Assembly: GCF_012985465.1 (NCBI RefSeq)
Contig: NZ_JAAQWN010000003.1
Location: forward strand, 372,001-436,000
Direction of reading: 5' to 3'
Length of the DNA: 64,000 bases
DNA from: Pseudomonas sp. WS 5079
GTDB lineage: Bacteria > Pseudomonadota > Gammaproteobacteria > Pseudomonadales > Pseudomonadaceae
Made by a program: the position numbers and the translations under genes. The notes under the pieces are model-generated. The model saw only the letters and a list, made by a program, of their open reading frames with translations. It was not told the origin of the DNA and searched no databases. Positions 38,311 through 48,210 of this stretch are shown here, piece by piece; position 1 is the stretch's first letter; each line of letters starts with the position of its first letter.

Positions 38311-39171
38311 TCAGGCTTTTGGTAGCGCGATACCCTGGCCCATCTGCACCGGAGTTCCCGCCACCAGTTCTTCAGCCCACTGCACCTGATTCGGCCCGAA
38401 CAGTACGATAGCGGTCGAACCCAGCTTGAAGCGCCCCAGTTCCGCACCTTTTTCCAGGTGGATCGGTGCACGGGCGGCTTCGTCGTAGCGCACGGTTTTC
38501 AGCTCGCGCTTGGGCGGCGTCACCAGCCCGGCCCATACGGTTTCAATCGACGCCACAATCATCGCGCCCACCAATACCACGGCCATCGGGCCGCGTTCGG
38601 TATCGAACAGGCAGACAACACGCTCGTTACGCGCAAACAGTTCCGGCACGTTTTCGGCGGTGGTCTGGTTGACCGAGAAAATCCGCCCAGGCACGTAGAC
38701 CATTTCCCGCAGGGTGCCGGCCAGTGGCATGTGCACGCGGTGGTAGTCCTTCGGCGACAGGTAGATGGTGGCAAAGTCGCCGCCCATGAACGGTGCGGCA
38801 ACGGCGGCGTCGCCACCGAGCAACTCCAGCACGCTGAAACTGTGGCCCTTGGCCTGGAACACACGACCGTGCTCGATCGGGCCGAGCTGGCTGACGGCGC
38901 CGTCTGCCGGGCTCAACACCGCGCCCGGGGTTGGGTCCAGTGGGCGCGCGCCGTCCTTCAGGGCGCGGGTGAAGAAGGCGTTGAAGTGCTCGTAGGCGGT
39001 CACGTCTTCCACCAGCGCCTGGGACATATCCACCTGGTAGCGCTTGGCGAACCAGGTGGTGAAGGCATTCTTGAACCAGCGCACACGGCATTCGGCGATG
39101 CAGCCGGCCAGGCGCGACAGCAGGTGGTGGGGCAGCAGGTACTGGCTGAGGATAAACAAACGCTTTTTCAT
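38311..39171 (-). CDS. psd: Phosphatidylserine decarboxylase proenzyme
   Basis: A 286-residue pyruvoyl enzyme that makes phosphatidylethanolamine at the inner membrane. The self-cleavage motif LGST is in [12 protein letters not shown] near 252, where Ser becomes the pyruvoyl group. Upstream elements DGAVSQLG and [16 protein letters not shown] are conserved, including the His of the cleavage triad. It follows rhdA by 16 bases on the minus strand and is probably co-transcribed with rhdA. Confidence 0.96.
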   Translation of the reverse strand: MKKRLFILSQYLLPHHLLSRLAGCIAECRVRWFKNAFTTWFAKRYQVDMSQALVEDVTAYEHFNAFFTRALKDGARPLDPTPGAVLSPADGAVSQLGPIEHGRVFQAKGHSFSVLELLGGDAAVAAPFMGGDFATIYLSPKDYHRVHMPLAGTLREMVYVPGRIFSVNQTTAENVPELFARNERVVCLFDTERGPMAVVLVGAMIVASIETVWAGLVTPPKRELKTVRYDEAARAPIHLEKGAELGRFKLGSTAIVLFGPNQVQWAEELVAGTPVQMGQGIALPKA

Positions 39172-39187
39172 GAACTGTCCTTAAACC

Positions 39188-40003
39188 TTAAATCTCGACG
39201 GGGGTGTCGGGGTGGTTGCCCCATTCGCCCCAGGAACCGGCATAACCTTTGACTCGCGGATAACCGAGCGCCTTGGCCACCAGGTAGGTGAAGCCAGAAC
39301 GGTGGTGAGTCTGGCAGTGGGTAATGATTTCTTTGTCTTTGCTCAGGCCCAGGCCTTCGAGGATCTGCGGCATGTCGCGACGGATCCGCAGGTTGCGCGC
39401 CTTGTCCATGCCCGCCGTCCATTCGAAGTTGACCGCACCGGGAATATGTCCGCCCTTGGCGGCGAGGACTTTCTCTCCCGAGTATTCCAGCGGCCCGCGT
39501 GCATCCCAGATGCCCAGGTCGGCAGCGCCGAGGCGGCTTTGCAGGTACTCGCGGGTGGCGGTGGGCTCGTCGTGCAGGGTCAGGCTGACCGGCCCACCCA
39601 CGGCGGCGGTTGCCTCGGTGGACACCGGGTGCTGCTCGTCCAGCCACGCCAGCAGGCCGCCATCGAGGTAGTGATACTTTTTGTGGCCGATCACGTCGAG
39701 CAGCCAGATAAAGCGCCCGGCCCAGCCGCCGCCTTCGTCGTCGTACACCACGTAGGTGGCGTCCGGAGTGTGGCCCAGTTCGCCGAACAGCTTCTCCAGG
39801 TCGGCCTTGGCCGGCAGCAGCCCCGGTGCCGGAGGCTGGCCCAGTTGGGTGCGTTTGGGATCAACAAAGTGCGCGCCGGGGATATGCCCCTGGGCATAAC
39901 GGGCGGCGCTGGTGAGGTCCACCAGAATCAACGGCTCGGCGGCGAGGCGGCCAAGCAGGTCGCTGGGCTCGATCACCAGCGGCAAGCCAGAAAAGTCAGG
40001 CAT
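39188..40003 (-). CDS. rhdA: Thiosulfate sulfurtransferase (rhodanese) RhdA
   Basis: A 271-residue tandem rhodanese; the first domain is inactive and the second carries Cys230 in ITHCQTHHRSG, the CQTHHR loop described for Azotobacter vinelandii RhdA, including the same residue number. It transfers sulfane sulfur from thiosulfate to cyanide or thiol acceptors. The ATG at 40003 has GGGAGA upstream; the longer frame to 40057 is rejected. Confidence 0.94.
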   Translation of the reverse strand: MPDFSGLPLVIEPSDLLGRLAAEPLILVDLTSAARYAQGHIPGAHFVDPKRTQLGQPPAPGLLPAKADLEKLFGELGHTPDATYVVYDDEGGGWAGRFIWLLDVIGHKKYHYLDGGLLAWLDEQHPVSTEATAAVGGPVSLTLHDEPTATREYLQSRLGAADLGIWDARGPLEYSGEKVLAAKGGHIPGAVNFEWTAGMDKARNLRIRRDMPQILEGLGLSKDKEIITHCQTHHRSGFTYLVAKALGYPRVKGYAGSWGEWGNHPDTPVEI

Positions 40004-40060
40004 GTGAGGTCTCCCGGGCACTAGGTTGGGCGATAAAAGAGGGCGATTGTAACGCAAGCA

Positions 40061-41596
40061 TCAGGTGGTGCGGTTGGTAAAGCAGTGCAGGGCTTTCTCG
40101 ATGCATTGGGCGGTTTTACCGAAGGCCTGTACGGTGGTTTCGGAGAACGGCCCGCCACCCTGGTCGGCCACCATCAGCATCACCACCCGGCCGTTACAGC
40201 TCAGGGAGCGCAACAGCAGGTGCTCGCCGACAAACAGGCGACGCAATGAGGTCGGCAGCAGTGCCGCGAATTGCGCGTGATTGTCCGGGTTAAGGCGCAC
40301 CTGCGCAGACTTCTCCAGCAGGCGTTGCAGCAGCGTGCTTTGTGCGGTTTCAAGGCTCAGGTTGGCGGCGTCCTTGGGCAGGCCATCGACCTGATGCACG
40401 CGCAGCGTGGTCAAGGCCTTGTCGGCCATCAGCAACATGACGCGCTGCATGCCACTGGCCACCAGGGCCTCCTTGGCACAGGTGGTCAGGTGCATGGCGT
40501 TGGCGAAGCGGCTGGGCTCCACCAACAGTTCGCTGCAGCGCTTGCGCCAGACCGCCAGGGATTCGGCGGTGGGCGGCGGTGCTGGCAGCAGGCCGCGATG
40601 CACCCGCTGCACATGCCACGGCCAGATCAGTGCCAACGCTGGGTGCCAGAGACCGGCGGTCAAGGTATGGCGGGCGCTGATGGCTGCCTGCTGGTGCACC
40701 TGTTGCTGCACATCGGCCAGCGGTTGTTGCAGGTACAGTGCGGTGAGGTACTGCCAGCGCTGGGTGTGCGGGCAGGTCCAGGACTCCTGCGCTGCCAGCG
40801 CCATGCCATTGGCCAGCAGCACGGTGTTGGCCGGCTGGTTCAGCCAGCGCCGCAGCGCTGGGTCGTCATCGAGTTTTTGCTGCTGGCTCAGGGGCGCTTC
40901 ATCGCGGGCGATGTGCAGGGCCTTGACCAGCAAGCGTTGTTCCTTGAGCAGCAGTTGGTAGCCCTGGGACACCCAGATCGGCAAGCGCCAGGCCTCGGTC
41001 AGCCCCAGGCACAGTTCCAGCAGGCGCACGCCGAACAGTTCCTGCTCGACCTTGCGTGCCGATTGGCCCTTGTGGATCACCCGCAGTTCCCATTCTTCCA
41101 AAAGCTTTGGGTAGGCCACGGCCATCGGCCACAGCGGCGAGAGAAACAGCAGGCTGCCCCAATGAATGTCCTGCCACAGGCGCGCCAGGCGGCTGGCGAA
41201 CAGGCCATTGGCTTGTTGCGAGGCGTGCTGGCTGATCAGTTGCAGTTGACGCAGGGCCACGGGGATTTCATTGAGCGGCACCGACGGCAGGCGCACGAGC
41301 AGTTCTTCGGTGCGCTTGAGGCCGAGGCGGTTGATCGCCACTTCAAGGTTTTCTGCAGGCTCTGCAAGGCTGCCGTGGGCCTGGTTGTTGGCTTCGCGCA
41401 TGACGCTCAGGACTAGCGCCGGGCTGTCTTGCATCAGCTCCGCAATATCTCGCAACGAACGGCGGCTGTCGCCGATGGCCTTGCACACCGCAACGTGGCT
41501 CGCTTGCGGGACGGGCAGGTGCACCTCGTCCAGACGCTTGATCCAGCCAGCCAGGGAGTTGGGTTTTGCAGTTGGGACTGTCGTTTCGTTTGCCAT
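40061..41596 (-). CDS. HDOD-domain protein
   Basis: A 511-residue cytoplasmic protein. Residues about 25-230 form an HDOD domain (SHVAVCKAIGDSRRSLRDIAELMQDSP, VAINRLGLKRTEELL), an inactive relative of HD phosphohydrolases. The C-terminal half has GAF-like character. HDOD proteins commonly act in signalling through protein or nucleotide binding. It is divergent from motAB, so a motility link is possible. Start: ATG 41596, weak Shine-Dalgarno; a GTG at 41629 is the alternative. Confidence 0.8.
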   Translation of the reverse strand: MANETTVPTAKPNSLAGWIKRLDEVHLPVPQASHVAVCKAIGDSRRSLRDIAELMQDSPALVLSVMREANNQAHGSLAEPAENLEVAINRLGLKRTEELLVRLPSVPLNEIPVALRQLQLISQHASQQANGLFASRLARLWQDIHWGSLLFLSPLWPMAVAYPKLLEEWELRVIHKGQSARKVEQELFGVRLLELCLGLTEAWRLPIWVSQGYQLLLKEQRLLVKALHIARDEAPLSQQQKLDDDPALRRWLNQPANTVLLANGMALAAQESWTCPHTQRWQYLTALYLQQPLADVQQQVHQQAAISARHTLTAGLWHPALALIWPWHVQRVHRGLLPAPPPTAESLAVWRKRCSELLVEPSRFANAMHLTTCAKEALVASGMQRVMLLMADKALTTLRVHQVDGLPKDAANLSLETAQSTLLQRLLEKSAQVRLNPDNHAQFAALLPTSLRRLFVGEHLLLRSLSCNGRVVMLMVADQGGGPFSETTVQAFGKTAQCIEKALHCFTNRTT

Positions 41597-41668
41597 GATT
41601 GGGGCGCGATCATCACTTGCGGTCAACACGCCCGGAGTGGGCCGAACTGGCTTTTCGCCTTAACGGGC

Positions 41669-41695
41669 TATAGTCTGGCGCAGTTTTGCCGATAA
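41669..41695 (+). promoter_or_regulatory. FliA (sigma-28) promoter for motAB
   Basis: TATAGTCT (41669-41676) matches six of eight positions of the TAAAGTTT -35. After exactly 11 bases it is followed by a perfect GCCGATAA -10 (41688-41695). It lies 68 bases before the motA ATG. Confidence 0.85.
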
Positions 41696-41762
41696 GTAGA
41701 AGAAGAGTTTTTAGATCTTCCGAATATGTCCATGAACCCGACGGCGCAAGTACTCATCCCCT

Positions 41763-42614
41763 ATGGCTAAAATTATCGGCATCATCGTCGTCATCGCAAG
41801 CGTGCTCGGCGGATACGTTCTGTCCCACGGTAAAATTGCTGCGCTGATCCAGCCCTTCGAAGTGCTGATCATCGGCGGTGCGGCGTTTGGCGCTTTCCTG
41901 CAGGCTAACCCAGGCTACATGACCATGCACGTGGTCAAAAAGTCGCTGGGCATGTTCAGCTCGCGCTTTTCCCACACGTTCTATCTGGAAGTGCTGGGCC
42001 TGGTCTACGAGATCCTCAACAAGAGCCGCCGCGAAGGCATGATGGCCATTGAGGCGGATATCGAGGACGCTGCAGCGAGCCCGATCTTCGCCAAGTACCC
42101 GGCCGTGCTCAAGGACGAGCGCATGACCGCCTACATCTGCGACTACCTGCGCATCATGTCCTCCGGCAACATGGCCCCGCACGAGCTGGAAGGCCTGTTC
42201 GACATGGAGCTGTTCAGTTTGAAAGAAGAGCTGGAGCACCCGTCCCACGCCGTGACCGGCATCGCCGACGGCATGCCCGGTTTCGGTATTGTCGCGGCGG
42301 TACTGGGTATCGTGGTGACCATGGCGTCCCTGGGCGAGGGCGACCAGGCGGCCATCGGTATGCACGTAGGCGCGGCGCTGGTGGGGACCTTCTTCGGTAT
42401 TCTCGCGGCCTATGGTTTCTTTGGCCCGCTGGCCACCTCCCTGGCCCACGATGCCAAGGAAGAGCTGAACATCTACGAAGCAATCAAGGCGTCGCTGGTG
42501 GCTTCGGCTTCCGGTATGCCGCCGTCCCTGGCCGTGGAATTCGGGCGCAAGGTGCTGTATCCGAAGCACCGCCCGAGCTTTGCCGAGCTGGAACAAGCAG
42601 TTCGCGGTCGCTAA
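41763..42614 (+). CDS. motA: Flagellar motor stator protein MotA
   Basis: A 283-residue protein with four membrane helices and the large cytoplasmic loop that presses on FliG. The loop carries the conserved charged stretch SRREGMMAIEADIED and, later, the Pro residue in DGMPGFGIVAAVLGIV. Together with MotB it forms the proton-driven stator. No strong Shine-Dalgarno precedes the ATG. motB follows after three bases, and a FliA-type promoter lies upstream. Confidence 0.96.
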   Translation: MAKIIGIIVVIASVLGGYVLSHGKIAALIQPFEVLIIGGAAFGAFLQANPGYMTMHVVKKSLGMFSSRFSHTFYLEVLGLVYEILNKSRREGMMAIEADIEDAAASPIFAKYPAVLKDERMTAYICDYLRIMSSGNMAPHELEGLFDMELFSLKEELEHPSHAVTGIADGMPGFGIVAAVLGIVVTMASLGEGDQAAIGMHVGAALVGTFFGILAAYGFFGPLATSLAHDAKEELNIYEAIKASLVASASGMPPSLAVEFGRKVLYPKHRPSFAELEQAVRGR

Positions 42615-42617
42615 GCC

Positions 42618-43640
42618 ATGGAAAACAACCAGCCAATCATCATCAAGCGCGTCAAGCGCTTCGCTGCCGGGCACCACGGCGGCGCCTGGAAAATCGCCTT
42701 CGCCGACTTTGCGACGGCGATGATGGCGTTCTTCCTGGTGCTGTGGCTGATGTCCACTGCGACGCCGGAACAGAAGATCGCCATCGCCGGTTATTTCAAG
42801 GATCCCATCGGCTTCTCCGAGAGTGGCACGCCGTTTGTGATCGACCTGGGTGGTTCGCCAGAATTGGCTCCCGAGCGCACCATCAACCCGGAAGTCCAGA
42901 CCGAAGCGCCCCAGAAAAACATCCCGATCGAACGCCAGACCGTCGAGAGCATGGCCGAACAGGTCGAGCAGGAGCGCCTGGAGTTGTTGCTGCAAGAGCT
43001 GCAGAACAAGGTCGACGAGAACCCGCAACTGCAAAAATTCAAGGATCAGATCCACTTCGAGATCACCCCGGACGGCCTGCGTATCCAGATCATGGATGAC
43101 GCCAATCGACCGATGTTCGACTCTGGCAGTGCGCGCCTCAAGCCCTACTTCGAAGACATCCTGCTGGCCATGGCCGACACCATCAAGGCGGTGCCGAACA
43201 AGATCAGCGTCAGCGGCCATACCGATGCCAAGCCGTATTCGGGCCTGGGCGATTTCGGTAACTGGGAGCTGTCCGCCAACCGCGCCAACGCCGCCCGTCG
43301 TGCCCTGGTGGCTGGCAGTTACCCAGACACCCAGGTGGCGCGGGTGGTGGGCTTTGCTTCATCGCAGTTGTTTGATACCCAGGACCCATTCAACCCGATC
43401 AACCGGCGCATCGACATCGTGGTGCTGACCAAAAAAGCCCAGCGCGCCATCGAAGGCGAGCAGGGCACTCCACCGCCAGTGCCGACCCAGGGCGAGGGCG
43501 CTCCGGGTGAAGTCCCGGTGGACCCGAACGCCCTGCCACCCGAGCAGCAGCCGTTGCCGGCCCATGAGCTGCGCCAGAAGCTGAATTTGTTTGACGAGGG
43601 TGGGGTGAAGGCTCCCGGAGAAGCCCCGGCCGGTAGCTGA
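42618..43640 (+). CDS. motB: Flagellar motor stator protein MotB
   Basis: A 340-residue protein with a single N-terminal helix containing the proton-binding Asp30 in DFATAMMAFFLVLWLM, a plug/linker, and a C-terminal OmpA-like peptidoglycan-binding domain with ISVSGHTDAKPY and the NRRIDIVV end motif. The last 60 residues are Pro-rich and lie beyond the OmpA domain. Anchors the MotA stator to the cell wall. Confidence 0.96.
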   Translation: MENNQPIIIKRVKRFAAGHHGGAWKIAFADFATAMMAFFLVLWLMSTATPEQKIAIAGYFKDPIGFSESGTPFVIDLGGSPELAPERTINPEVQTEAPQKNIPIERQTVESMAEQVEQERLELLLQELQNKVDENPQLQKFKDQIHFEITPDGLRIQIMDDANRPMFDSGSARLKPYFEDILLAMADTIKAVPNKISVSGHTDAKPYSGLGDFGNWELSANRANAARRALVAGSYPDTQVARVVGFASSQLFDTQDPFNPINRRIDIVVLTKKAQRAIEGEQGTPPPVPTQGEGAPGEVPVDPNALPPEQQPLPAHELRQKLNLFDEGGVKAPGEAPAGS

Positions 43641-43650
43641 TGCGGCTTAG

Positions 43651-43736
43651 GTGGGAGCGGGCTTGCTCGCGATAGCATCACCTCGGTGCATCAGTTGCAC
43701 CGAGTTGTCTGCATCGCGGGCAAGCCCGCTCCCACA
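43651..43736. repeat. REP doublet between motB and rsgA, with an inner palindrome
   Basis: The REP ends surround a second inverted repeat, CTCGGTGCA and TGCACCGAG, so the whole unit can fold as one long stem. The genes on both sides converge on it. Confidence 0.88.
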
Positions 43737-43754
43737 CAAGCGTGCATCTACAAC

Positions 43755-44786
43755 TTAATAGCTGCTTTCGGGCAAGCTGGCGATGATCGAGCGATAGCTG
43801 TTCATCCGTTGTTGCTGCACGCGCCCATCGTCCAGGGCCTTGAGCAAGGCGCAGCCTGGCTCGCGGTCGTGCTTGCAGTCGCGAAAGCGGCACGTGCCGA
43901 TCAGGTCGTTGAACTCGATGAAACCCGCTTCGACATCAGCACGGCTGACGTGGCCCAGGCCGAACTCACGGATGCCGGGGGAGTCGATCAACTCGCCACC
44001 GCCCGGGAAGTGGAACAGACGCGCGGTGGTGGTGGTGTGCGTGCCCTGGCCGGACAGTTCCGACAGCGGGCCGACGCGGGTCTCGACTTCCGGCAGCAGG
44101 CTGTTGACCAAAGACGACTTGCCCACGCCCGACTGGCCGACGAACACGCTGATGCGCCCGTCCAACTGCTGTTGCAGCTGTTCCATGCCGTTGCCATGGT
44201 GCGCCGAGACTTCCAGCACCGGGTAGCCCAACTGCCGATACACCGCGAGCAATGCATTGAGCGCCGGGGCGTTCTGTTCGTCGATCAGGTCGAATTTGTT
44301 CAGCAGCAACAGCGGGCGGATGCCGGCGTGTTCGGCCGCCACCAGGTAGCGGTCGATCAGGTTGGCGTGGGGCTCGGGCAGCGGGGCGAAGACGATGACA
44401 ATCATGTCGACGTTGGCCGCCACCGGCTTGAGTTGGCCACGGCTGTCGGGGCGACGCAGTTCGGTGGTGCGCGGCAGTTGCGCGACGATCACCCCGATAC
44501 CCTGGTTGCCGGCACGCCATACCACTTTGTCGCCAGTGACCAGCGCCGGCAGGTTGGCGCGCAGGTGGCAGCGGAACACTGCGCCGGCCAGTTCGCCTTC
44601 CAGGGCCTCGACTTCGACCTGCACCCCAAAGTGCGCGATTACCAGGCCCGTTTGCTCGGGGCCGAGGTCGCCACCCTCCAGCGCTTCTACGGCAGAGGAT
44701 TCACGTTTGGCGGCGCGGGCAGCGCGTTCACCCTGGATCTTTTCGATGCGCCAGTTTTGGCGGCGGTTGAGCTGGCGTTTGGCCAT
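43755..44786 (-). CDS. rsgA: Ribosome small-subunit GTPase RsgA
   Basis: A 343-residue circularly permuted GTPase: an OB fold at the N-terminus, then G4 (NKFDL), G1 ([10 protein letters not shown]) and G3 (DSPG) in permuted order, and a C-terminal zinc knuckle [14 protein letters not shown]. It helps mature the 30S subunit and is ppGpp-sensitive. The ATG at 44786 gives the conserved [10 protein letters not shown] start. It is divergent from orn with a gap of about 100 bases. Confidence 0.95.
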   Translation of the reverse strand: MAKRQLNRRQNWRIEKIQGERAARAAKRESSAVEALEGGDLGPEQTGLVIAHFGVQVEVEALEGELAGAVFRCHLRANLPALVTGDKVVWRAGNQGIGVIVAQLPRTTELRRPDSRGQLKPVAANVDMIVIVFAPLPEPHANLIDRYLVAAEHAGIRPLLLLNKFDLIDEQNAPALNALLAVYRQLGYPVLEVSAHHGNGMEQLQQQLDGRISVFVGQSGVGKSSLVNSLLPEVETRVGPLSELSGQGTHTTTTARLFHFPGGGELIDSPGIREFGLGHVSRADVEAGFIEFNDLIGTCRFRDCKHDREPGCALLKALDDGRVQQQRMNSYRSIIASLPESSY

Positions 44787-44892
44787 TGGTGTTCCGTGTC
44801 GATAATGCAAAGGTTGGATAAAACGGTCGCGAGTCTAGCACGCCCCGCCTGCTAAACTGCGCAGCTACGCCAAGGTGCCAAGGAACCACGAC

Positions 44893-45435
44893 ATGCAAAA
44901 CCCACAGAACCTGATTTGGATCGATCTGGAAATGACCGGTCTGAACCCTGACACCGACGTCATCATCGAGATGGCGACCATTGTCACCGACAGCAACCTC
45001 AACACCTTGGCCGAAGGTCCGGTGATCGCCATCCACCACAGCGACGCGGTGCTGGCCACCATGGACGAGTGGAACACCCGCACCCACGGCAACTCGGGCC
45101 TGACCCAGCGCGTGCGCGACAGCCGCGTGAGCATGGCTGAGGCTGAGGCCGAGACGATTGCGTTCCTGGAAAAGTGGGTGCCCAAAGGCAAGTCGCCGAT
45201 CTGTGGCAACAGCATCTGCCAGGACCGTCGCTTCCTTTATACCCACATGAAGGGGCTGGAAAGCTACTTCCACTACCGCAACCTTGATGTGTCGACCTTG
45301 AAAGAACTGGCCGCGCGCTGGGCGCCAGAGGTCAAGGACAGCTTCCACAAGGGCAGCACCCACCTGGCCCTGGATGATATCCGCGAGTCGATTGCCGAAT
45401 TGCAGCACTACCGCAAGCATTTCATCAAGGCCTGA
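44893..45435 (+). CDS. orn: Oligoribonuclease
   Basis: A 180-residue DEDDh exonuclease: [10 protein letters not shown] (Asp, Glu), the [11 protein letters not shown] block, and [11 protein letters not shown] carrying the last acidic residue and His. It degrades RNA dinucleotides, including the pGpG made from c-di-GMP, and is essential in many pseudomonads. The ATG at 44893 follows AAGGAACC; the six-residue upstream extension is rejected. Confidence 0.96.
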   Translation: MQNPQNLIWIDLEMTGLNPDTDVIIEMATIVTDSNLNTLAEGPVIAIHHSDAVLATMDEWNTRTHGNSGLTQRVRDSRVSMAEAEAETIAFLEKWVPKGKSPICGNSICQDRRFLYTHMKGLESYFHYRNLDVSTLKELAARWAPEVKDSFHKGSTHLALDDIRESIAELQHYRKHFIKA

Positions 45436-45457
45436 CTTGCAGCAGGGAGGTGCCCTC

Positions 45458-45525
45458 TGTAGGAGTTCCGCTTGCCGGCGATGGCGTCCTCAAGGGCCCC
45501 ATCGCCGGCAAGCGGGGCTCCTACA
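45458..45525. repeat. Divergent REP doublet after orn
   Basis: Ends TGTAGGAGTTCCGCTTGCC and GGCAAGCGGGGCTCCTACA pair with a shorter spacer. The core differs from the other REPs (CGCTTGCCGGCGAT), so it may be another subfamily. Bases 45526-45613 hold nothing else recognisable. Confidence 0.8.
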
Positions 45526-45613
45526 CGGATGTTCGCGTGGGTTTTCTGGCCGCCCCCTTTTGGTGCCCCTGCCAAATGATTAGACTGCGCGCCTCTTTGC
45601 AAGGATCGCCATC

Positions 45614-46225
45614 ATGCTGCTGATGCTCTACCTCATCGCCATCACCGCCGAAGCCATGACTGGTGCCTTGTCGGCTGGCCGTCGTGGCATGGATTGGTTC
45701 GGCGTGGTGCTGATTGCGTGCGTCACAGCCCTTGGCGGCGGTTCGGTACGCGATGTGTTGCTTGGCCACTACCCGCTCACCTGGGTCAAACACCCGGAAT
45801 ACCTGGTGCTGACCTCGGTAGCGGCATTGGTGACGATCTTTATCGCCCCATTGATGCGTCATTTGCGTTCACTGTTTTTGGCGCTGGACGCCGTGGGCCT
45901 GGTGGCGTTCACCCTGATCGGCTGCATGACGGCCCTGGAAATGGGCCACGGCATGCTGGTGGCCTCGGTCAGCGGGGTGATCACCGGGGTCTTCGGCGGG
46001 ATCCTGCGGGATATCTTCTGTAACGATATCCCATTGATCTTCCGCCGCGAGCTGTACGCCAGCGTGTCGTTCCTCGCCGCCTGGTGCTACATGCTGTGCA
46101 TCTACCTCGAATTGCCCAGCGAGCAGGCGATCCTGCTGACCTTGTTCAGCGGTTTTCTATTGCGTCTGCTGGCGATCCGCTTTCACTGGGAAATGCCCAA
46201 GTTCGTCTACAACGACGAACATTGA
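45614..46225 (+). CDS. TRIC/UPF0126 family cation channel-like membrane protein (YadS-like)
   Basis: A 203-residue protein with seven membrane helices made from two three-helix repeats, each with the Gly-rich GGGSVRDVLLG and GGILRDIFCN signatures of the UPF0126/TRIC fold. Bacterial members form trimeric monovalent cation channels. Its 3' end overlaps the convergent queG gene by 19 bases. Confidence 0.9.
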   Translation: MLLMLYLIAITAEAMTGALSAGRRGMDWFGVVLIACVTALGGGSVRDVLLGHYPLTWVKHPEYLVLTSVAALVTIFIAPLMRHLRSLFLALDAVGLVAFTLIGCMTALEMGHGMLVASVSGVITGVFGGILRDIFCNDIPLIFRRELYASVSFLAAWCYMLCIYLELPSEQAILLTLFSGFLLRLLAIRFHWEMPKFVYNDEH

Positions 46226-47286
46226 CGGAGCGCGTGCTGGTTCAGCGCCCATTCCACATGTTCGCGAACCAGTTCGCTGGGGTAGTCCAGGCGTGCCTTC
46301 AAGGCTTCCAGCACCGGAATGCTCGAGGGCGCATTGCCCAGGCCCACGGCCAGGTTGCGCAGCCAGCGCTCATAGCCGGCGCGGCGCAGCGGCGAGCCTT
46401 CGGTGCTGCTGAGGAATTTATCCTCATCCCACATAAATAACTCAGCCAGTTCGGCGTTATCCAGATTGTGGCGCGGCTTGAAATCGCTTTCTCCTGAGGG
46501 GCGGGCGAAACGATTCCATGGGCAAACGATCTGACAGTCATCGCAGCCGAAAACCCGGTTGCCAATCAACGGCCGCAGCTCTTCGGGGATCGCGCTCTTG
46601 AGCTCGATGGTCAGGTACGAAATGCAGCGCCGGGCGTCCAGTACATAGGGGCCGACGAAGGCATTGGTCGGGCAGATATCCAGGCAGGCGGTGCAGCGGC
46701 CGCAGTGTTCGGTGCTGTGGGGCGGATCGATGGGCAGCGGCAGGTCGACAAACAGCTCACTGAGGAAGAAGTAGCTACCGGCCTTGCGGTTGAGGACCAG
46801 GGTGTTTTTGCCGATCCAGCCTAAACCTGCCTGTTCGGCGATGGCTTTTTCCAGCACCGGGGCGCTGTCGACAAAGGCGCGAAAGCCAAACGGGCCGATC
46901 TGTGCCTGGATCCGGTCGGCCAGTTGCTGCACGCGCTTGCGGATCAGCTTGTGGTAGTCGCGGCCCAGGGCGTAGCGGGAGATGTAGGCTTTTTCGGGTT
47001 GGGCCAGCAGTTGCGCCATTTGCGTGTCGCCGGGCAGGTAATCCATGCGCAGGGACACCACGCGCAAGGTGCCGGGTACCAGCTCGTCAGGGTGCGAGCG
47101 CTTGCTGCCATGGGCGCCCATGTAGTCCATCTCGCCGTGATAGCCCGCGTCGAGCCAGCGCTGCAGGTGCTGTTCATGCTCGGCCAGGTCCAGGCCGCTG
47201 ATGCCGACTTGTTGAAAGCCCAGCTCGCGGCCCCAGTCTTTGATCGATTGGGCGAGGGCGGGCAGATCGGTGGTAATAGCAGGCAT
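46207..47286 (-). CDS. queG: Epoxyqueuosine reductase QueG
   Basis: A 359-residue cobalamin- and iron-sulfur-dependent enzyme for the last step of queuosine tRNA modification. Two 4Fe-4S motifs are visible: CGRCTACLDICP and CDDCQIVCPWN, followed by a C-terminal HEAT-like helix repeat. The start ATG at 47286 fits the family N-terminus MPAITTDLPALAQ; the reading frame stays open far upstream, but that part is antisense to nnrD and is rejected. Confidence 0.94.
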   Translation of the reverse strand: MPAITTDLPALAQSIKDWGRELGFQQVGISGLDLAEHEQHLQRWLDAGYHGEMDYMGAHGSKRSHPDELVPGTLRVVSLRMDYLPGDTQMAQLLAQPEKAYISRYALGRDYHKLIRKRVQQLADRIQAQIGPFGFRAFVDSAPVLEKAIAEQAGLGWIGKNTLVLNRKAGSYFFLSELFVDLPLPIDPPHSTEHCGRCTACLDICPTNAFVGPYVLDARRCISYLTIELKSAIPEELRPLIGNRVFGCDDCQIVCPWNRFARPSGESDFKPRHNLDNAELAELFMWDEDKFLSSTEGSPLRRAGYERWLRNLAVGLGNAPSSIPVLEALKARLDYPSELVREHVEWALNQHALRQCSSL

Positions 47287-47349
47287 GAGACGAGAGAAAC
47301 CGCAGGTTAGATGCGTATAATTCTGCCAGACATCGGAGCTTGAAGACGC

Positions 47350-48210
47350 ATGCCGCAGACAAAACACGAAATAACTGACGTTCAGCCCCTGTTGCCCGGC
47401 CATTTGCCGCAACTGGCTGCGCGTTCCCCAGAGGCCCACAAGGGCCAGTTTGGCCATGTCCTGGTGATTGGCGGCGACCATGGCTTTGGCGGGGCGGGGT
47501 TGCTGAGTGCCGAAAGCGCGCTGCGCAGCGGTGCTGGCCTGGTGTCCCTGGCGACCCGCAGCGAACACGTCCCGGCGGCCTTGACCCGCTTGCCGGAAAT
47601 CATGGCGCGGGGCGTGCATTCGGCCAACCAATTGATGGGCCTGCTGGAAAAAGTCTCGGTGATTGTTATCGGCCCTGGCCTGGGCGACATGGCGTGGGGC
47701 AAGAGCCTGCTGTCGGTGGCGGCCAATGCCCGGCAACCCCAGGTCTGGGATGCTGACGCGCTGAACCTGCTGGCCGCAGGCCATGTAACCTTGCCGGCCG
47801 ATTGTGTGATCACCCCGCACCCGGGGGAAGCGGCGCGGCTGATGGGTATTTCGACAGCCGAGGTTCAGGCCGACCGACTTAAGGTGGCGCGCGCGCTGAG
47901 CCAGAAATTCAATGCCGTCACGGTACTCAAGGGTGCTGGCAGCCTGATCGCCAGCCCGGATGGGCGGGTATCGCGTTGTGACCAGGGGCATCCGGCCATG
48001 GCGTCGGCGGGCCTGGGGGATGTGCTCGCCGGCCTGACCGGCGCGCTGCTGGCCCAGGGCATGCCGGCGTTCGAGGCCGCCAGCCTGGCGGTGTGGTTGC
48101 ACGCCACGGCGGGTGATCGCCAGGGCACCTTTGGTCGCGGCCTGGTAGCCAGCGACCTGATTCCTGCCATTCGTCAGTTGCTGGAGGAGCAGTCACCGTG
48201 TCTGAAGTAA
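47350..48210 (+). CDS. nnrD: ADP-dependent NAD(P)H-hydrate dehydratase
   Basis: A 286-residue YjeF C-terminal-type ribokinase-fold enzyme that repairs hydrated NAD(P)H. Motifs: VLVIGGDHGFGGAGLLSAESALRSGAG, ITPHPGEAARL and the catalytic region GHPAMASAGLGDVLAG. Unlike E. coli YjeF it lacks the fused epimerase domain. It is divergent from queG (63-base gap) and overlaps tsaE by 13 bases. Confidence 0.9.
   Translation: MPQTKHEITDVQPLLPGHLPQLAARSPEAHKGQFGHVLVIGGDHGFGGAGLLSAESALRSGAGLVSLATRSEHVPAALTRLPEIMARGVHSANQLMGLLEKVSVIVIGPGLGDMAWGKSLLSVAANARQPQVWDADALNLLAAGHVTLPADCVITPHPGEAARLMGISTAEVQADRLKVARALSQKFNAVTVLKGAGSLIASPDGRVSRCDQGHPAMASAGLGDVLAGLTGALLAQGMPAFEAASLAVWLHATAGDRQGTFGRGLVASDLIPAIRQLLEEQSPCLK

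Noticed and set aside
47287..48102. N-terminal extension of the queG frame
   Set aside because: It is antisense to nnrD; the queG family length and N-terminus fit the ATG at 47286.
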